From positions 23,359 through 87,358 of the forward strand of contig CADEEH010000003.1 of the NCBI GenBank assembly GCA_902826305.1: a DNA stretch of 64,000 nt, in the 5' to 3' direction. Shown piece after piece: positions 54,664 to 63,622 of the stretch. How positions within the stretch are numbered: position 1 is the stretch's first letter; every line of letters begins with the position of its first letter. This DNA comes from an uncultured Burkholderiales bacterium (GTDB taxonomy: Bacteria; Pseudomonadota; Gammaproteobacteria; Burkholderiales; Burkholderiaceae_E). A program made the position numbers and the translations under genes. The notes under the pieces are model-generated. The model was given only the letters and a program-made list of their open reading frames with translations. It was not told the DNA's origin and did no database searches.

Positions 54664-56370
54664 CTAGGCGAATAGCTCCCGATCCCGGATCTTGCGTGGA
54701 TCGCTGTAGTCCTCGGCGAACCAGGGCTTGTCACCGGCCTTGCGCGGCGGCCTGGCGAGTTGCAACGTCCTGCGCGCCTTCTTCGCGTTCATCTGCGTGA
54801 CGCGGAAGTGGTAGTGGTCGAAGATCCGCAGCGCCTCGACCGCATAGGAGACGGCCACACGACGGTCGCGGACGATGACCAGGTTCTCGCCGTTTTTCGT
54901 GTCGGCCGGGACCGAGAAGTTGTACGAGCCGAGGTACACACGGGCCGTCGGCTTGTCGAAGTCGATGACGATGAACTTGTGGTGCATCCGGTTGCCGCCG
55001 CCGCCGGCCGGTTCCTTGTCGAACGGCGCGGGAACGTTCGTCGTCAACGCCGACGAGAACACCGGCGCGATGTTGCCGTTGGGCATGCGCAGGTCGATGC
55101 CGCCGACCTTCTTGTCGGCGATGCCGTAGACGAACAGGCCGGCCTTGCGGCTGATCTTCTTCAGCGACTCCTTGATCACCCCGGGGGTGATCGACAGGAA
55201 CGCGAGTGAATAGAACACAGTCGAGCTCGCCGTGCCGATGTCCTCGGCGATCGCCTCGAGCAATGCATTGTCCTTGCCGTGTGGCGAGAAGGCGACCTTG
55301 GCGTCGACGTTCTTCAGGCCCAGGTCGACGAGTTCGGCCGACTCGGACGTACCGAACGTGGCCTCCCGGTCGAAGTAGTTGTCGAAGGCGGCCCGTGCGA
55401 TCGCCACCGGCTTGCGGCCCTCGACGACCAGCGCATTGTTGGCCTGGACATACAGGCCGCGCCAGCTCAGGTTCGTCGACCCGAAGACGACCTTGCGTGT
55501 CTTCGATCCGTCGACGACGATCATCTTGTTGTGCTGCAGGCTCTTCATGTGCTGGCGCTTGACGTTGGCCTTGCCGGCCGTCTTCACCAGTCGCCGGGCA
55601 GACTGGGATTCACCCGAGTCCGACGCGCCGTGTTCCTTGCTGTCGTCGATGATGATCTTGAGCTTCGATCCGATCTTCGCCAGGCGGGTGACGATCTCCG
55701 GTTCGCTCAGGTCGTAGGCGACGACTCGGACCTCGGCCTTCTCCCGGATCGCTTGGTCGAGCAGCTCGAGCAGCGTCTCGCGGGTCTCGAACCCCATCCA
55801 GGCGAGCGCCTCGTCCTTCTTCGGGTGGGTGGCCTTGAAGGTCAGGCCGTTCTTCGCCGTGCCCGGCAGCAGCGTGGCGATCCTGCCGTACCGCTCGTAG
55901 CGCCGCACGAACGCCTGCGACGAGACGAATCCGCGCGTGAACGTCACGTTGAGCTGGCCGGGCCAGGTCTCGCGACGCAGTTCGATCGCCGCTTCCTGCG
56001 CTTCACCCCGGTTGAGGCGATCGTCGACGTCCATGAAGATCGGTGTCACGCGGTAGACGAATTCCCCGTCGAGATTCGCGTCGCGCGGAAAGTGGACCCA
56101 GCGGAACTTCTGGATCGGGGCAACCAGGGTCGACAGCCGGACCGGATCGACCTCGCTCTCGTCCGCGGCGAAGCCGATGCGGTTGTTCAGCGCGAAGAAC
56201 CGATCGGAGTCCGGCGGCCGGGACTCGATCGCGAAGCCGACGAAGTCCTTCGGCGGCTGGCCCTTCTTCCAGTTCATCGCCAGCAGGCACATGCCGTCGC
56301 CGCGATGCAGCTTCAGCGTGAATGGCGCCTTCCGGTTGCTGCCGGTCACCTGGAAATCGGTCGATGCCAT
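54664..56370 (-). CDS. Phospholipase D-like protein with two HKD motifs
   Basis: 568 residues. HKD motif 1: His280-x-Lys282-x4-Asp287 (QHNKMIVVDG, then FGSTNLS); motif 2: His463-x-Lys465-x4-Asp470 (MHHKFIVID, then LGSYNFS). Both halves of one active site are thus present in a single chain. The first 190 residues are a beta-rich lead domain (FTLKLHRGDGMCLLAMNW) that I do not recognise. No signal peptide is visible, so it is probably cytoplasmic or exported by another route. It may be a phospholipase or a nuclease. Stands alone, divergent from a small Cas2/VapD-like gene. Confidence 0.85.
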   Translation of the reverse strand: MASTDFQVTGSNRKAPFTLKLHRGDGMCLLAMNWKKGQPPKDFVGFAIESRPPDSDRFFALNNRIGFAADESEVDPVRLSTLVAPIQKFRWVHFPRDANLDGEFVYRVTPIFMDVDDRLNRGEAQEAAIELRRETWPGQLNVTFTRGFVSSQAFVRRYERYGRIATLLPGTAKNGLTFKATHPKKDEALAWMGFETRETLLELLDQAIREKAEVRVVAYDLSEPEIVTRLAKIGSKLKIIIDDSKEHGASDSGESQSARRLVKTAGKANVKRQHMKSLQHNKMIVVDGSKTRKVVFGSTNLSWRGLYVQANNALVVEGRKPVAIARAAFDNYFDREATFGTSESAELVDLGLKNVDAKVAFSPHGKDNALLEAIAEDIGTASSTVFYSLAFLSITPGVIKESLKKISRKAGLFVYGIADKKVGGIDLRMPNGNIAPVFSSALTTNVPAPFDKEPAGGGGNRMHHKFIVIDFDKPTARVYLGSYNFSVPADTKNGENLVIVRDRRVAVSYAVEALRIFDHYHFRVTQMNAKKARRTLQLARPPRKAGDKPWFAEDYSDPRKIRDRELFA

Positions 56371-56596
56371 CGGGATCCCGTCGTCGGATGTGCCGCGTCG
56401 CACACGCCGCGGCCTGCGACCGACCGTACGCTCCCGATGGTCACGGCGCAATCACCCGAAGGCGGGGCGCCGTCGCATGCGCCGTGTCGGGCGTGTCATG
56501 GAGCCGAGCCGGATGCGATGATCAGCGAGGGCCGGTCAACGCAACCCCGTCGGGCGCCGTTGCCCTCGACACCATCCACCTTCCGGGAGACACGCC

Positions 56597-56929
56597 ATGG
56601 CCAGCCGCTGGGTCATCAGCTACGACATCGACACCACCGCCGACCAGGGCAACCCCGCCACGCTGATGTCCGGGGTCGCCGGGATCCGGGCCTGCCTGGC
56701 CCGTCACGGCTTCGCGCCGCTGCCCGCGCTGGAGGCGTACGCGACGCTGGACGACGCGGGGGGTCGGGACCGCGTTCACGAGGCGCTGCACGAACTGGCC
56801 TCGATGCCCGAGCGCCGAGTGCTGCGGCGCATGCACGTGTTCCGGATGGAGGGTGCGCTGAACGACGTGTTGCCGATCGTCGATCAGCGGCCGTCCGATG
56901 GCGAGGTGGGCTCGACGCTCGAATCCTGA
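56597..56929 (+). CDS. Small Cas2/VapD-like protein
   Basis: 110 residues. The N-terminus RWVISYDIDTTADQGN has the first beta strand with an acidic end typical of Cas2/VapD ferredoxin-like nucleases (VxYDI), then IRACLARHGFAPLPALEAYA as helix and strand, and RRVLRRMHVFRMEG as a later strand. The similarity is at fold-pattern level only. There are no CRISPR repeats or other cas genes nearby. VapD-type toxins are RNases; whether this protein cuts RNA is unknown. Confidence 0.5.
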   Translation: MASRWVISYDIDTTADQGNPATLMSGVAGIRACLARHGFAPLPALEAYATLDDAGGRDRVHEALHELASMPERRVLRRMHVFRMEGALNDVLPIVDQRPSDGEVGSTLES

Positions 56930-56978
56930 GCCCACCCGACCATCGCACCGGCGCGCAGGCCGGCCCGGCGGCGTGCCG

Positions 56979-57737
56979 TCAGGCGGCCTCGGCGTGCAAC
57001 ACGCTGTTCTTGCCGGCCGCCTTGGCCCGGTACATCGCCCGGTCGGCGCGGTTGATCAGGGTGTCGAAGGTGTCGTCGGGCCCTGCGTCGGCCACGCCGA
57101 CGGACACGGTACAGCGCAACGGCTGGCCGCCGCCGGCGGCCACTGCCAGCCGCTCGATGGTCTGGCGCACACGTTCGGTGACCATCGCCGCGTCCGTGCC
57201 GACGGCACCGGGCAGCAACAGGGCGAACTCCTCGCCGCCCCAGCGCCCGGCCAGGTCGGTCGAGCGCAGCGCGGTCGGCAGCGCGCGCCCGATCCCCTGG
57301 AGCACCGCGTCGCCGGCGGCGTGACCGTAGCGGTCGTTGATCCGCTTGAAGTCGTCCACATCCAGCAGCACCGCCGACAGGGTCGTGCCCTGGCGCCTCG
57401 CCAGCCCCAGTTCACGCACCCCCAGTTCGGCGAATCGGCGTCGGTTGATCAGGCCGGTCAGTTCGTCCTTCCAGGCCAGCAGTTGCGCCTGTTCCCGTGC
57501 CACCTCGACCTCGCGCAGCAGATGCACGATGAAGCCGCCGATCGGTCCCGAGACCAGCGTCGGTGCCACGATCGCGATGGTCAGCGAGCGCGGGAACGTC
57601 GGCCCGTAGCCCATCCCCATCAGCTCGGTCAGCAGGAACAGCGCGCCCAGCGACGACGCCACGCTGATGATCACGATCACCGGGATCGTCATCCACAACG
57701 GACGTTTCAGGAAAAACTGGCGCAGGGATTGCCGCAT
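56979..57737 (-). CDS. Membrane diguanylate cyclase (GGDEF)
   Basis: 252 residues. Two transmembrane helices (about 17-40 and 51-75) lead through a short coiled linker (REVEVAREQAQLLAWKDEL) to a GGDEF domain. The active site is GGEEF (167-171), intact for catalysis, and an inhibitory I-site RSTD (158-161) lies five residues before it, so c-di-GMP should feed back. No periplasmic sensor of any size is present, so input is probably through the membrane helices. Confidence 0.92.
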   Translation of the reverse strand: MRQSLRQFFLKRPLWMTIPVIVIISVASSLGALFLLTELMGMGYGPTFPRSLTIAIVAPTLVSGPIGGFIVHLLREVEVAREQAQLLAWKDELTGLINRRRFAELGVRELGLARRQGTTLSAVLLDVDDFKRINDRYGHAAGDAVLQGIGRALPTALRSTDLAGRWGGEEFALLLPGAVGTDAAMVTERVRQTIERLAVAAGGGQPLRCTVSVGVADAGPDDTFDTLINRADRAMYRAKAAGKNSVLHAEAA

Positions 57738-57850
57738 GACGGCCTTATCGGCCGGTCTTTCGCAGACTTGAGCCGGGGGCGATGAACCCGGCCCGGCGCC
57801 CGCCGATCGAGCGCCGAGCGCCCCTCAGGACAGCCTCTCGGGCAGCCCCC

Positions 57851-59545
57851 TCAATGAGCGACCACCGCCGCCCGAGCGACGATCGCCGGGATTGCCGCCG
57901 AGTCCGGCAACGTGCCGTAGACATGCATCCAGTCGTTGCCCAGCCGCGTCCGGATGAAGAGTTCAGCCACCGCGTCGGGGCTGTGCTCGATCATCTGCGC
58001 GGCCTGCAGCAGATAGGCCATCCGGGTGACCAGGCCGCGCGCATGGCCGTCGTCGGCCCGGCTCCGGTCGAGGCCATCCTTCAGGTCATCGACCGCCCGA
58101 TCGAACGTCCGGTTCGAGCCGCGCATGCGGGACACCTCGTCGATGAAGACATCCCGGCATCCGGCCTCGCGTTGCATCGCGCGCAGGACGTCCATACACA
58201 TCATGTTCGACGTGCCTTCCCAGATCGAGTTCAGCGGCGCCTCCCGATACAGCCGCGCGATCGGGTTCTCCATGATGAAGCCGTTGCCCCCGTGCACTTG
58301 CACACATTCGTACGTGAAATACGGCGCACGCTGGCAGTTCCAGAACTTGACCACCGGCGTGGCGACCCGTGCGAACAGTCGCTCCCGCTCGTTCGAGGCG
58401 ATGTGATCGGTGGCCGCGGCGACCCGCAACGCACCGAGCATCGCCGCTTCGCTGTCGAGTGCCAGGTCGGCGAGCACGTTGGCCTGCATCGGCAGCTCGG
58501 CCATCGGCCGCCCGAAGGCCAGGCGGCTCTGTGCATGGCTGATCGCCAGCGTCAGCGCCTGTCGCATCAGGCCGGCGGAACCGGCGGCGAAATCCAGTCG
58601 CGTCAGGTGGGCGTGGGTCAGGATCTCGCGGATGCCGCGGCCCTCCTCGCCGACCCGCAGCGACCAGGTGTCCTGGAATTCGATCTCGCTGGAGGCGTTC
58701 GACCGGTTGCCGCACTTGTCCTTGAGCCGCTGGATCATGAAGCGGTTGTTGGTCCCGTCCGGAAGGATCCGGGGCACGAACAGGCAACTGACGCCCGAGC
58801 CGGTCTGCGCCAGGGTGTAGAAGCCGTCGGCCACCGGCACCGAGCAGAACCATTTGTGGCCGGTGATGGCGTAGGCGTGGCCTCCTTCGGCCGGACCCAG
58901 GGCGCGCGCGCTGGTCTGCGTCTCGCGCAGGTCCGAGCCGCCCTGTTTCTCGGTCATCGCGTAACCGATCACGGCCGCGCGTTTCGCGGCCAGCGGCAGG
59001 CGCCGGGGATCGTAGTCGGCCTGCAGCGTCTTCTCGCGCCACAGCGCGAACTCCGGACGATCGGCGAATCCGGCGGCGGCCGCATACGCCATCCCGGTGG
59101 GGCAGCCGACGCCGTTCTCGACCTGGTTCCACAGGTAACTCAGCACCGCACGAGCCAGATGCCCGCCGTCGGCCCTGGCGGTCCAGGCCAGGCTGTGGAC
59201 CTCGTGTGAGAACGCCAGGTGCATCAGTTGGTGCCAGGCCGGATGGAACTCGACCCAATCGATCCGATTGCCCCAGCGGTCGTGTGACCGCAACACCGGG
59301 TCGTGGGTGTTGGCCAGGCGGGCGGCGTCCTGGATCGCCTCGTCGCCGGCGAGTGCGCCGACGGCGGCGCACTTGTCCGCTGCCCAGGCGATCACGCGCC
59401 CGACGCGCGAGCTGAGCGCCTGATCCTGCGTGAATGCGTTGAACCCGGTCGCGGGCGCGGCCTGGTTGAGGACCCGATGGGTCGCCCGGTCCGGCTCGGT
59501 GGCCTCGGGCGCGACGTTCAGTGCGCCCGCTGATGGACGATCCAT
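57851..59545 (-). CDS. AidB-like acyl-CoA dehydrogenase
   Basis: 564 residues. The sequence tracks E. coli AidB: HRVLNQAAPATGFNAF, FHPAWHQLMHLAFSHEVHSL, GYAMTEKQGGSDL, GHKWFCSVP, RLKDKCGNRSNASSEIEFQD, and YREAPLNSIWEGTSNMMC with the catalytic Glu. AidB is induced by alkylation damage, binds DNA and has weak isovaleryl-CoA dehydrogenase activity. Start at 59545 gives MDRPSAGALNVAPEATEP. Single gene, no ada or alkB nearby. Confidence 0.9.
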   Translation of the reverse strand: MDRPSAGALNVAPEATEPDRATHRVLNQAAPATGFNAFTQDQALSSRVGRVIAWAADKCAAVGALAGDEAIQDAARLANTHDPVLRSHDRWGNRIDWVEFHPAWHQLMHLAFSHEVHSLAWTARADGGHLARAVLSYLWNQVENGVGCPTGMAYAAAAGFADRPEFALWREKTLQADYDPRRLPLAAKRAAVIGYAMTEKQGGSDLRETQTSARALGPAEGGHAYAITGHKWFCSVPVADGFYTLAQTGSGVSCLFVPRILPDGTNNRFMIQRLKDKCGNRSNASSEIEFQDTWSLRVGEEGRGIREILTHAHLTRLDFAAGSAGLMRQALTLAISHAQSRLAFGRPMAELPMQANVLADLALDSEAAMLGALRVAAATDHIASNERERLFARVATPVVKFWNCQRAPYFTYECVQVHGGNGFIMENPIARLYREAPLNSIWEGTSNMMCMDVLRAMQREAGCRDVFIDEVSRMRGSNRTFDRAVDDLKDGLDRSRADDGHARGLVTRMAYLLQAAQMIEHSPDAVAELFIRTRLGNDWMHVYGTLPDSAAIPAIVARAAVVAH

Positions 59546-59654
59546 GGACAACCCCCTTCGTGGACGATCGGCGAACCAATCTGGTCCCCGGCAGGGCCGG
59601 TTGTCAATGGCTGGCCGCTCGCCGCGTGGTCCGGAGCGCGGCGCCACCCCGGGT

Positions 59655-59672
59655 CGCCGAGTGGCCTCGGCG
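59655..59672 (-). terminator. Stem after infA (weak terminator candidate)
   Basis: CGCCGAG (59655-59661), TGGC, CTCGGCG (59666-59672): a perfect 7-bp stem 12 bases past the infA stop on the minus strand. No T-run follows, so it may only pause or stabilise. Confidence 0.4.
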
Positions 59673-59683
59673 GGGTCGGTCGT

Positions 59684-59938
59684 TCAGGAACGTCGGCGCG
59701 GGGTCATCGGTCCGCGACCTTCGAGGTGGCGGAAGCAGATCCGGCCCTTGCTCAGGTCGTACGGCGAGATCTCCAGCGACACCTTGTCGCCGGCGATGAT
59801 CCGGATGTGATGCTTGCGCATCTTGCCTGCGGTGTAGGCGACCAGGTCGTGGCCGTTCTCGAGTGTGACCCGATAGCGCGAATCCGGCAGCACCTCGAGC
59901 ACGACGCCGGTCATTTCGATCAGTTCTTCCTTGGCCAT
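59684..59938 (-). CDS. infA: Translation initiation factor IF-1 (second-copy type)
   Basis: 84 residues, an OB fold: [57 protein letters not shown]. Standard IF-1 is 72 residues; this one has a C-terminal extension ([15 protein letters not shown]) with a basic end. Betaproteobacteria often have an extra infA beside a cold-shock gene, as here, so it may serve initiation in the cold or under stress. Its own start signals lie after the csp terminator. Confidence 0.95.
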   Translation of the reverse strand: MAKEELIEMTGVVLEVLPDSRYRVTLENGHDLVAYTAGKMRKHHIRIIAGDKVSLEISPYDLSKGRICFRHLEGRGPMTPRRRS

Positions 59939-59960
59939 GCCGGCACTCCGTCCCGACTTC

Positions 59961-59989
59961 AAAAAGAAAAGGCCCGGCATTGCCGGGCC
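59961..59989 (-). terminator. Rho-independent terminator of csp
   Basis: On the minus strand GGCCCGGC, AAT, GCCGGGCC (59989-59971) followed by TTTTCTTTTT (59970-59961): an 8-bp G/C stem and a strong T-run, 61 bases after the csp stop. This separates csp from infA, so infA needs its own promoter or read-through. Confidence 0.9.
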
Positions 59990-60050
59990 AATCCACGAGG
60001 ACGGATCACCGGGATGACCCGGGCTCCGCCCTGCCTGAACACGTCCAGGA

Positions 60051-60254
60051 TTACGCCGCGCGAATGTTGGACGCCTGCGGACCTTTGGGTCCGGTGGTGA
60101 CATCGAACGTGACTCGCTGGCCTTCCGCGAGGGTCTTGAAACCCTGACCCTGGATCGCCGAGAAGTGCGCGAAGACATCCTTGCTGCCATCCTCGGGGGC
60201 GATGAAGCCGAAACCCTTGGACTCGTTGAACCACTTAACCGTACCTGTAGCCAT
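60051..60254 (-). CDS. Cold-shock protein, CspA family
   Basis: 67 residues. RNP1 [11 protein letters not shown] and RNP2 DVFAHFSAI are intact; the protein is a standard small RNA chaperone ([15 protein letters not shown] start). The leader contains a short stem (60285-60301), fitting the structured, temperature-sensitive leaders of this family. It is followed by a classic terminator and the infA gene. Confidence 0.96.
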   Translation of the reverse strand: MATGTVKWFNESKGFGFIAPEDGSKDVFAHFSAIQGQGFKTLAEGQRVTFDVTTGPKGPQASNIRAA

Positions 60255-60608
60255 TGAAATATTTCCGGTAATGATGTGAATACGCGAAGGAAAAGCCTTC
60301 GACGGGGCGAACCTCAAAAACGGCGGGGAGTGTACGGAGAAATACCGGAATGACCAGGTACTGGACCAGACGACTTCGGGCAGTGCTTGACGATCGCAGG
60401 CCGCACTATGGACCGAATCGGCCGGATTGGCAACTATCCCCGCCGCGGATGTCGCCGAAAGGCCGGCATCCGCCGGTTGCCAGCAACACCACGAACCGGT
60501 CGCAGGCTGTGCGGGGTGATCCGCACCAGGGCGGCGCGCGGACGGGTAGACTTTCGCCGGGCGCAATCCGACGTTGCGCCGCCGCAATCCCGATCCGAGA
60601 AAGCGACC
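60255..60608. other. Divergent intergenic region, csp / RidA
   Basis: A 354-base gap. The left part is A/T-richer and carries the csp leader and its stem, and probably its promoter. The right part (about 60410-60600) is high-G/C and shows no gene that I can support; GATCCGAGAAAGCGACC precedes the RidA ATG. No clear promoter boxes were found for RidA. Confidence 0.5.
60285..60301 (-). promoter_or_regulatory. Stem in the csp leader RNA
   Basis: CGAAGG (60301-60296 on the minus strand), CTTTT, CCTTCG (60290-60285): a perfect 6-bp stem 31 bases before the csp ATG. It may act as part of a cold-responsive leader; no cold-box sequence is evident. Confidence 0.4.
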
Positions 60609-60965
60609 ATGACCGCCCCGATCGCTCGTGCCCACACCAACAATCGAATGAGCCAGCTCGTCCGTCACGGCGATCTGCTCTTTCTCGCCGGCCAGGTGGC
60701 CGATTCCTACGAAGCCGACGTCTCGACGCAGACCCGCGAGGTGCTCGCGCACATCACCACTTTGCTCGCCGAGGGGGGCAGCGGCCGCGACCGGCTGCTG
60801 TCGGCGGTGATCCACCTGAAGGACATCGGCGATTTCGCGAAGATGAACGCCGAGTGGGAGGCCTGGATGCCGGCCGGCGCGGCCCCGGCCCGAACCACCG
60901 TGCAGGCGACCCTCGCGCATCCGGACCTGAAGGTCGAGATCACCGTGATCGCCGCGGTCGGCTGA
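60609..60965 (+). CDS. RidA/YjgF-family protein
   Basis: 118 residues. Landmarks: [46 protein letters not shown] and [18 protein letters not shown], with the Arg and Glu used by RidA to deaminate reactive enamines and imines. One of the Rid subgroups rather than strict RidA. It starts a short plus-strand run; the next gene begins 15 bases after its stop. Confidence 0.9.
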   Translation: MTAPIARAHTNNRMSQLVRHGDLLFLAGQVADSYEADVSTQTREVLAHITTLLAEGGSGRDRLLSAVIHLKDIGDFAKMNAEWEAWMPAGAAPARTTVQATLAHPDLKVEITVIAAVG

Positions 60966-60980
60966 TCGCGTGACACCGGC

Positions 60981-61508
60981 GTGAAGACCCTGATCGATCA
61001 GCTCGCCGGCTACGCCGCGTACCACCGGGACCGGCGCAACATCGCGACCCATTTCGTCGGCATTCCGCTGATCACGGTCGCCGTCGCGGTGCTGATCGCA
61101 CGGCCGATGGTCGGCGCGGGCGTCTGGACCCTGTCGCCGGCGCTGGTGGTCGCGCTGCTGTTCGCGCTCTACTACCTGCGCCTGGACCTGCGTTACGGCC
61201 TGGTGATGTCCGCCGTGCTGGCGCTGAGTGTCGCCTTCGCACACGAGGTCGCCGCGATGGCCACGGTGACCTGGCTGTTGGTGGGCATCACGCTGTTCGT
61301 CGTCGGTTGGGTGCTGCAATTCGTCGGCCACTGGTACGAAGGTCGCAAGCCCGCGTTCGTCGACGACATCATCGGGCTGGTGATCGGGCCGCTGTTCGTT
61401 GCCGCCGAGATCGGGTTCGCCCTCGGCCTGCGGCGCGAGGTGCAGGCGGCGATCGATTCGATCGCCGGACCGACACGCGGCGGCCGTCCCGGAGTCGCCG
61501 CGCGCTGA
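60981..61508 (+). CDS. Mpo1/DUF962-family membrane protein
   Basis: 175 residues from a GTG start, four hydrophobic segments. The family motifs are [16 protein letters not shown] (two His) and [17 protein letters not shown], which supplies iron-binding His. Yeast Mpo1 is an Fe2+-dependent dioxygenase that shortens 2-hydroxy fatty acids by one carbon; the bacterial members are thought to do likewise. Co-transcription with RidA and the following methyltransferase is plausible. Confidence 0.85.
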   Translation: MKTLIDQLAGYAAYHRDRRNIATHFVGIPLITVAVAVLIARPMVGAGVWTLSPALVVALLFALYYLRLDLRYGLVMSAVLALSVAFAHEVAAMATVTWLLVGITLFVVGWVLQFVGHWYEGRKPAFVDDIIGLVIGPLFVAAEIGFALGLRREVQAAIDSIAGPTRGGRPGVAAR

Positions 61509-61550
61509 GCCGGACCGGTCGGAGCGCCACAGTCGACGGCGAGGACACAC

Positions 61551-62342
61551 ATGAGCTGGAGCCCCGACCAGTACCTGAAGTTCGCGCAACCCCGGCTGCG
61601 ACCCGCGCTCGAACTGCTCGCCCGTGTGCCGATCGACGATCCGAGGATCGTCTTCGACCTCGGCTGCGGTACCGGCGCGATGACCCGGCTGATGGCCGAG
61701 CGCTGGCCGATGGCGATCGTCACCGGGGTCGATGCGTCCGAATCGATGCTGGCGCAGGTGGCCGGCGCGCCGGACATCCCGGGCAACGTCCGCTGGCATC
61801 AGCAGGATCTCGCGCGATGGGAGCCGGGTGACGCGCCCGACCTGGTGTATTCGAACGCGGCGTTGCATTGGCTGCCGGACCATCGGCGGCTGTTCTCGCG
61901 ACTGTTCGGCTGTCTCGCCCAAGGTGGCGTGCTCGCGGTCCAGATGCCGCGCAACTTCGAGGCCCCGTCACACAGCGCGATCGCCGACACCGTCCGCGGC
62001 GGACCGTGGCGCGACCGCCTGGAGCCGCTGCTGCGGCCGCTGCCGGTGGCCGAGCCGGCCTGGTACTTCGATCTGCTCGCCAATCGCGGCGCGGTGCTCG
62101 ATCTGTGGGAGACCGAATATCACCAGGTGCTGACCGGCCCCGACCCGGTGAAGGAATGGACCAAGGGAACGTGGCTCGGGCAGTTCCTCGATGCGCTGGA
62201 CGACGACGAACGCGACGCGTTCGAACGGGACTATGCCGCCCGCGTGTGTGCCGCCTATCCGCCGCGGGACGACGGCACGACGGTGTTCCCGTTCAAGCGC
62301 CTGTTCATCGTCGCGCGCAAGGCGGGTGGGGGCGTCGGCTGA
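61551..62342 (+). CDS. tam: Trans-aconitate 2-methyltransferase
   Basis: 263 residues. SAM-binding motif [19 protein letters not shown]; other Tam hallmarks are [43 protein letters not shown] and [11 protein letters not shown]. It methylates trans-aconitate, which forms spontaneously from cis-aconitate and inhibits aconitase, so this is metabolite repair. Confidence 0.92.
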   Translation: MSWSPDQYLKFAQPRLRPALELLARVPIDDPRIVFDLGCGTGAMTRLMAERWPMAIVTGVDASESMLAQVAGAPDIPGNVRWHQQDLARWEPGDAPDLVYSNAALHWLPDHRRLFSRLFGCLAQGGVLAVQMPRNFEAPSHSAIADTVRGGPWRDRLEPLLRPLPVAEPAWYFDLLANRGAVLDLWETEYHQVLTGPDPVKEWTKGTWLGQFLDALDDDERDAFERDYAARVCAAYPPRDDGTTVFPFKRLFIVARKAGGGVG

Positions 62343-62392
62343 GGAGCGTAGGCTGAGGGGGCGTGAGTCGAGGGGCGTCGGCCGGGCAGCCG

Positions 62393-63106
62393 TCAGAACA
62401 GCCGATACACCAGCGGCATCAGCACCGAGGCCAGCAGCACCTGCAGTCCGAGCGCCAGTGCCGCGTAGGCGCCCGCATCCGGATGCACCTGCAGCGCACG
62501 TGCCGCGCCGATGCCGTGGGCCGCGGTCCCGAGCGAGAAGCCGCGGACCGTCATCTCACGCACGCGCAGTGCATCGAACAGGTACTTGCCGCTGACCGCA
62601 CCGACCAGTCCGGTGAGCACCGCGAACACCGCGGCCAGCGCCGGCACGCCGCCGATCTTCTCGGCGATGCCCATCGCGACCGGCGCGGTCACCGACTTGG
62701 TCGCCAGCGACGCCAGCACCTCCGCCGGCAGGCCAAGCGCCCAGCCGATCGCGACCGCGGACAACGCGGCGGCCGCGCCGCCGATGGTCGCGGCGGCCAG
62801 CAGCGGCACCATGCGCGCGCGCAGTTCGGCGCGTCGCTGCCACAGCGGCCAGGCCATCGCGACCACCGCCGGTCCGAGCAGGAAGTGGATGAACTGCGCG
62901 CCGGAGAAATAGGTTTCGTACGGCGTGCCCGTGGCCAGCAGCAGCAGTGCGAGTGCCACCACCGTCCACAACACCGGATTGGCCCAGGGCGGCTGGCCGA
63001 GCCGCTGGTAGGCGCCGTGGGCGATCAGATAGGTGGCGAGGGTCGCGGTCAGGCCGAACAGCGGCGTGGCCGACAGGTAGACCCACAACTCGACGAAGTC
63101 ACGCAT
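62393..63106 (-). CDS. lrgB: LrgB/CidB-family membrane protein
   Basis: 237 residues, many hydrophobic segments. Landmarks: TPYETYFSGAQFIHFLLGPA, LATKSVTAPVAMGIAEKIGG and GTAAHGIGAARAL. With LrgA it forms a holin/antiholin-like or pyruvate/small-molecule export pair. Start at 63106, overlapping the end of lrgA by 8 bases. Confidence 0.9.
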   Translation of the reverse strand: MRDFVELWVYLSATPLFGLTATLATYLIAHGAYQRLGQPPWANPVLWTVVALALLLLATGTPYETYFSGAQFIHFLLGPAVVAMAWPLWQRRAELRARMVPLLAAATIGGAAAALSAVAIGWALGLPAEVLASLATKSVTAPVAMGIAEKIGGVPALAAVFAVLTGLVGAVSGKYLFDALRVREMTVRGFSLGTAAHGIGAARALQVHPDAGAYAALALGLQVLLASVLMPLVYRLF

Positions 63107-63479
63107 CGACGGTGGCCTCGTCCGTGCCGGCCGGCAGCAGCGCCCGCAGCACCAGTGCACTCGCGGCGAGACCGACCCAGGTCGCGAACACGATCACCAG
63201 CAGCATGCGCACGCCGTAGGTGGCAACCAGCTGCAGGTGGGTGATCACCCCGACCCCGACCGGCACGAACAACAGCGACAAATGCGCGAGCAGCCCGTCG
63301 GCGGCGACCGCGGCCGGGGTGCGCACGGACTCGAAGCGCAGCAGCACCGCGAGCAGCACCATCCCGAGCACCGGGCCGGGCAGCGGCGCACCGGTCAGCC
63401 GTGCGATCACCTCGCCGGCCGACTGGCACAACAACAGCACCGCGAGGCCACGCAGGGCATTCATCGGATTCGTCGACAT
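63099..63479 (-). CDS. lrgA: LrgA/CidA-family membrane protein
   Basis: 126 residues, four helices. LPGPVLGMVLLAVLL and LLAHLSLLFVPVGVGVI are LrgA hallmarks. Partner of LrgB; translation is coupled by overlap. The 143 bases before it separate it from the monooxygenase gene on the same strand. Confidence 0.9.
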   Translation of the reverse strand: MSTNPMNALRGLAVLLLCQSAGEVIARLTGAPLPGPVLGMVLLAVLLRFESVRTPAAVAADGLLAHLSLLFVPVGVGVITHLQLVATYGVRMLLVIVFATWVGLAASALVLRALLPAGTDEATVDA

Positions 63480-63622
63480 CGGAAGTGACGCGCTGGAAGT
63501 CAGCCCACAGCATACAAGCGGCAAGCCGGTGGCGTCCGTGCGTCGGCTGATGACGACGGGTGTGCTGTCCCACTCGCGGGGCAGCACACCGACCGGTCGT
63601 GAACCAGGCCTGTCGACAAGCC

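Noticed and set aside
56597..56929. Possible CRISPR-Cas locus because of a Cas2-like small protein
   Set aside because: No repeat-spacer array, cas1 or other cas gene was found within the window.
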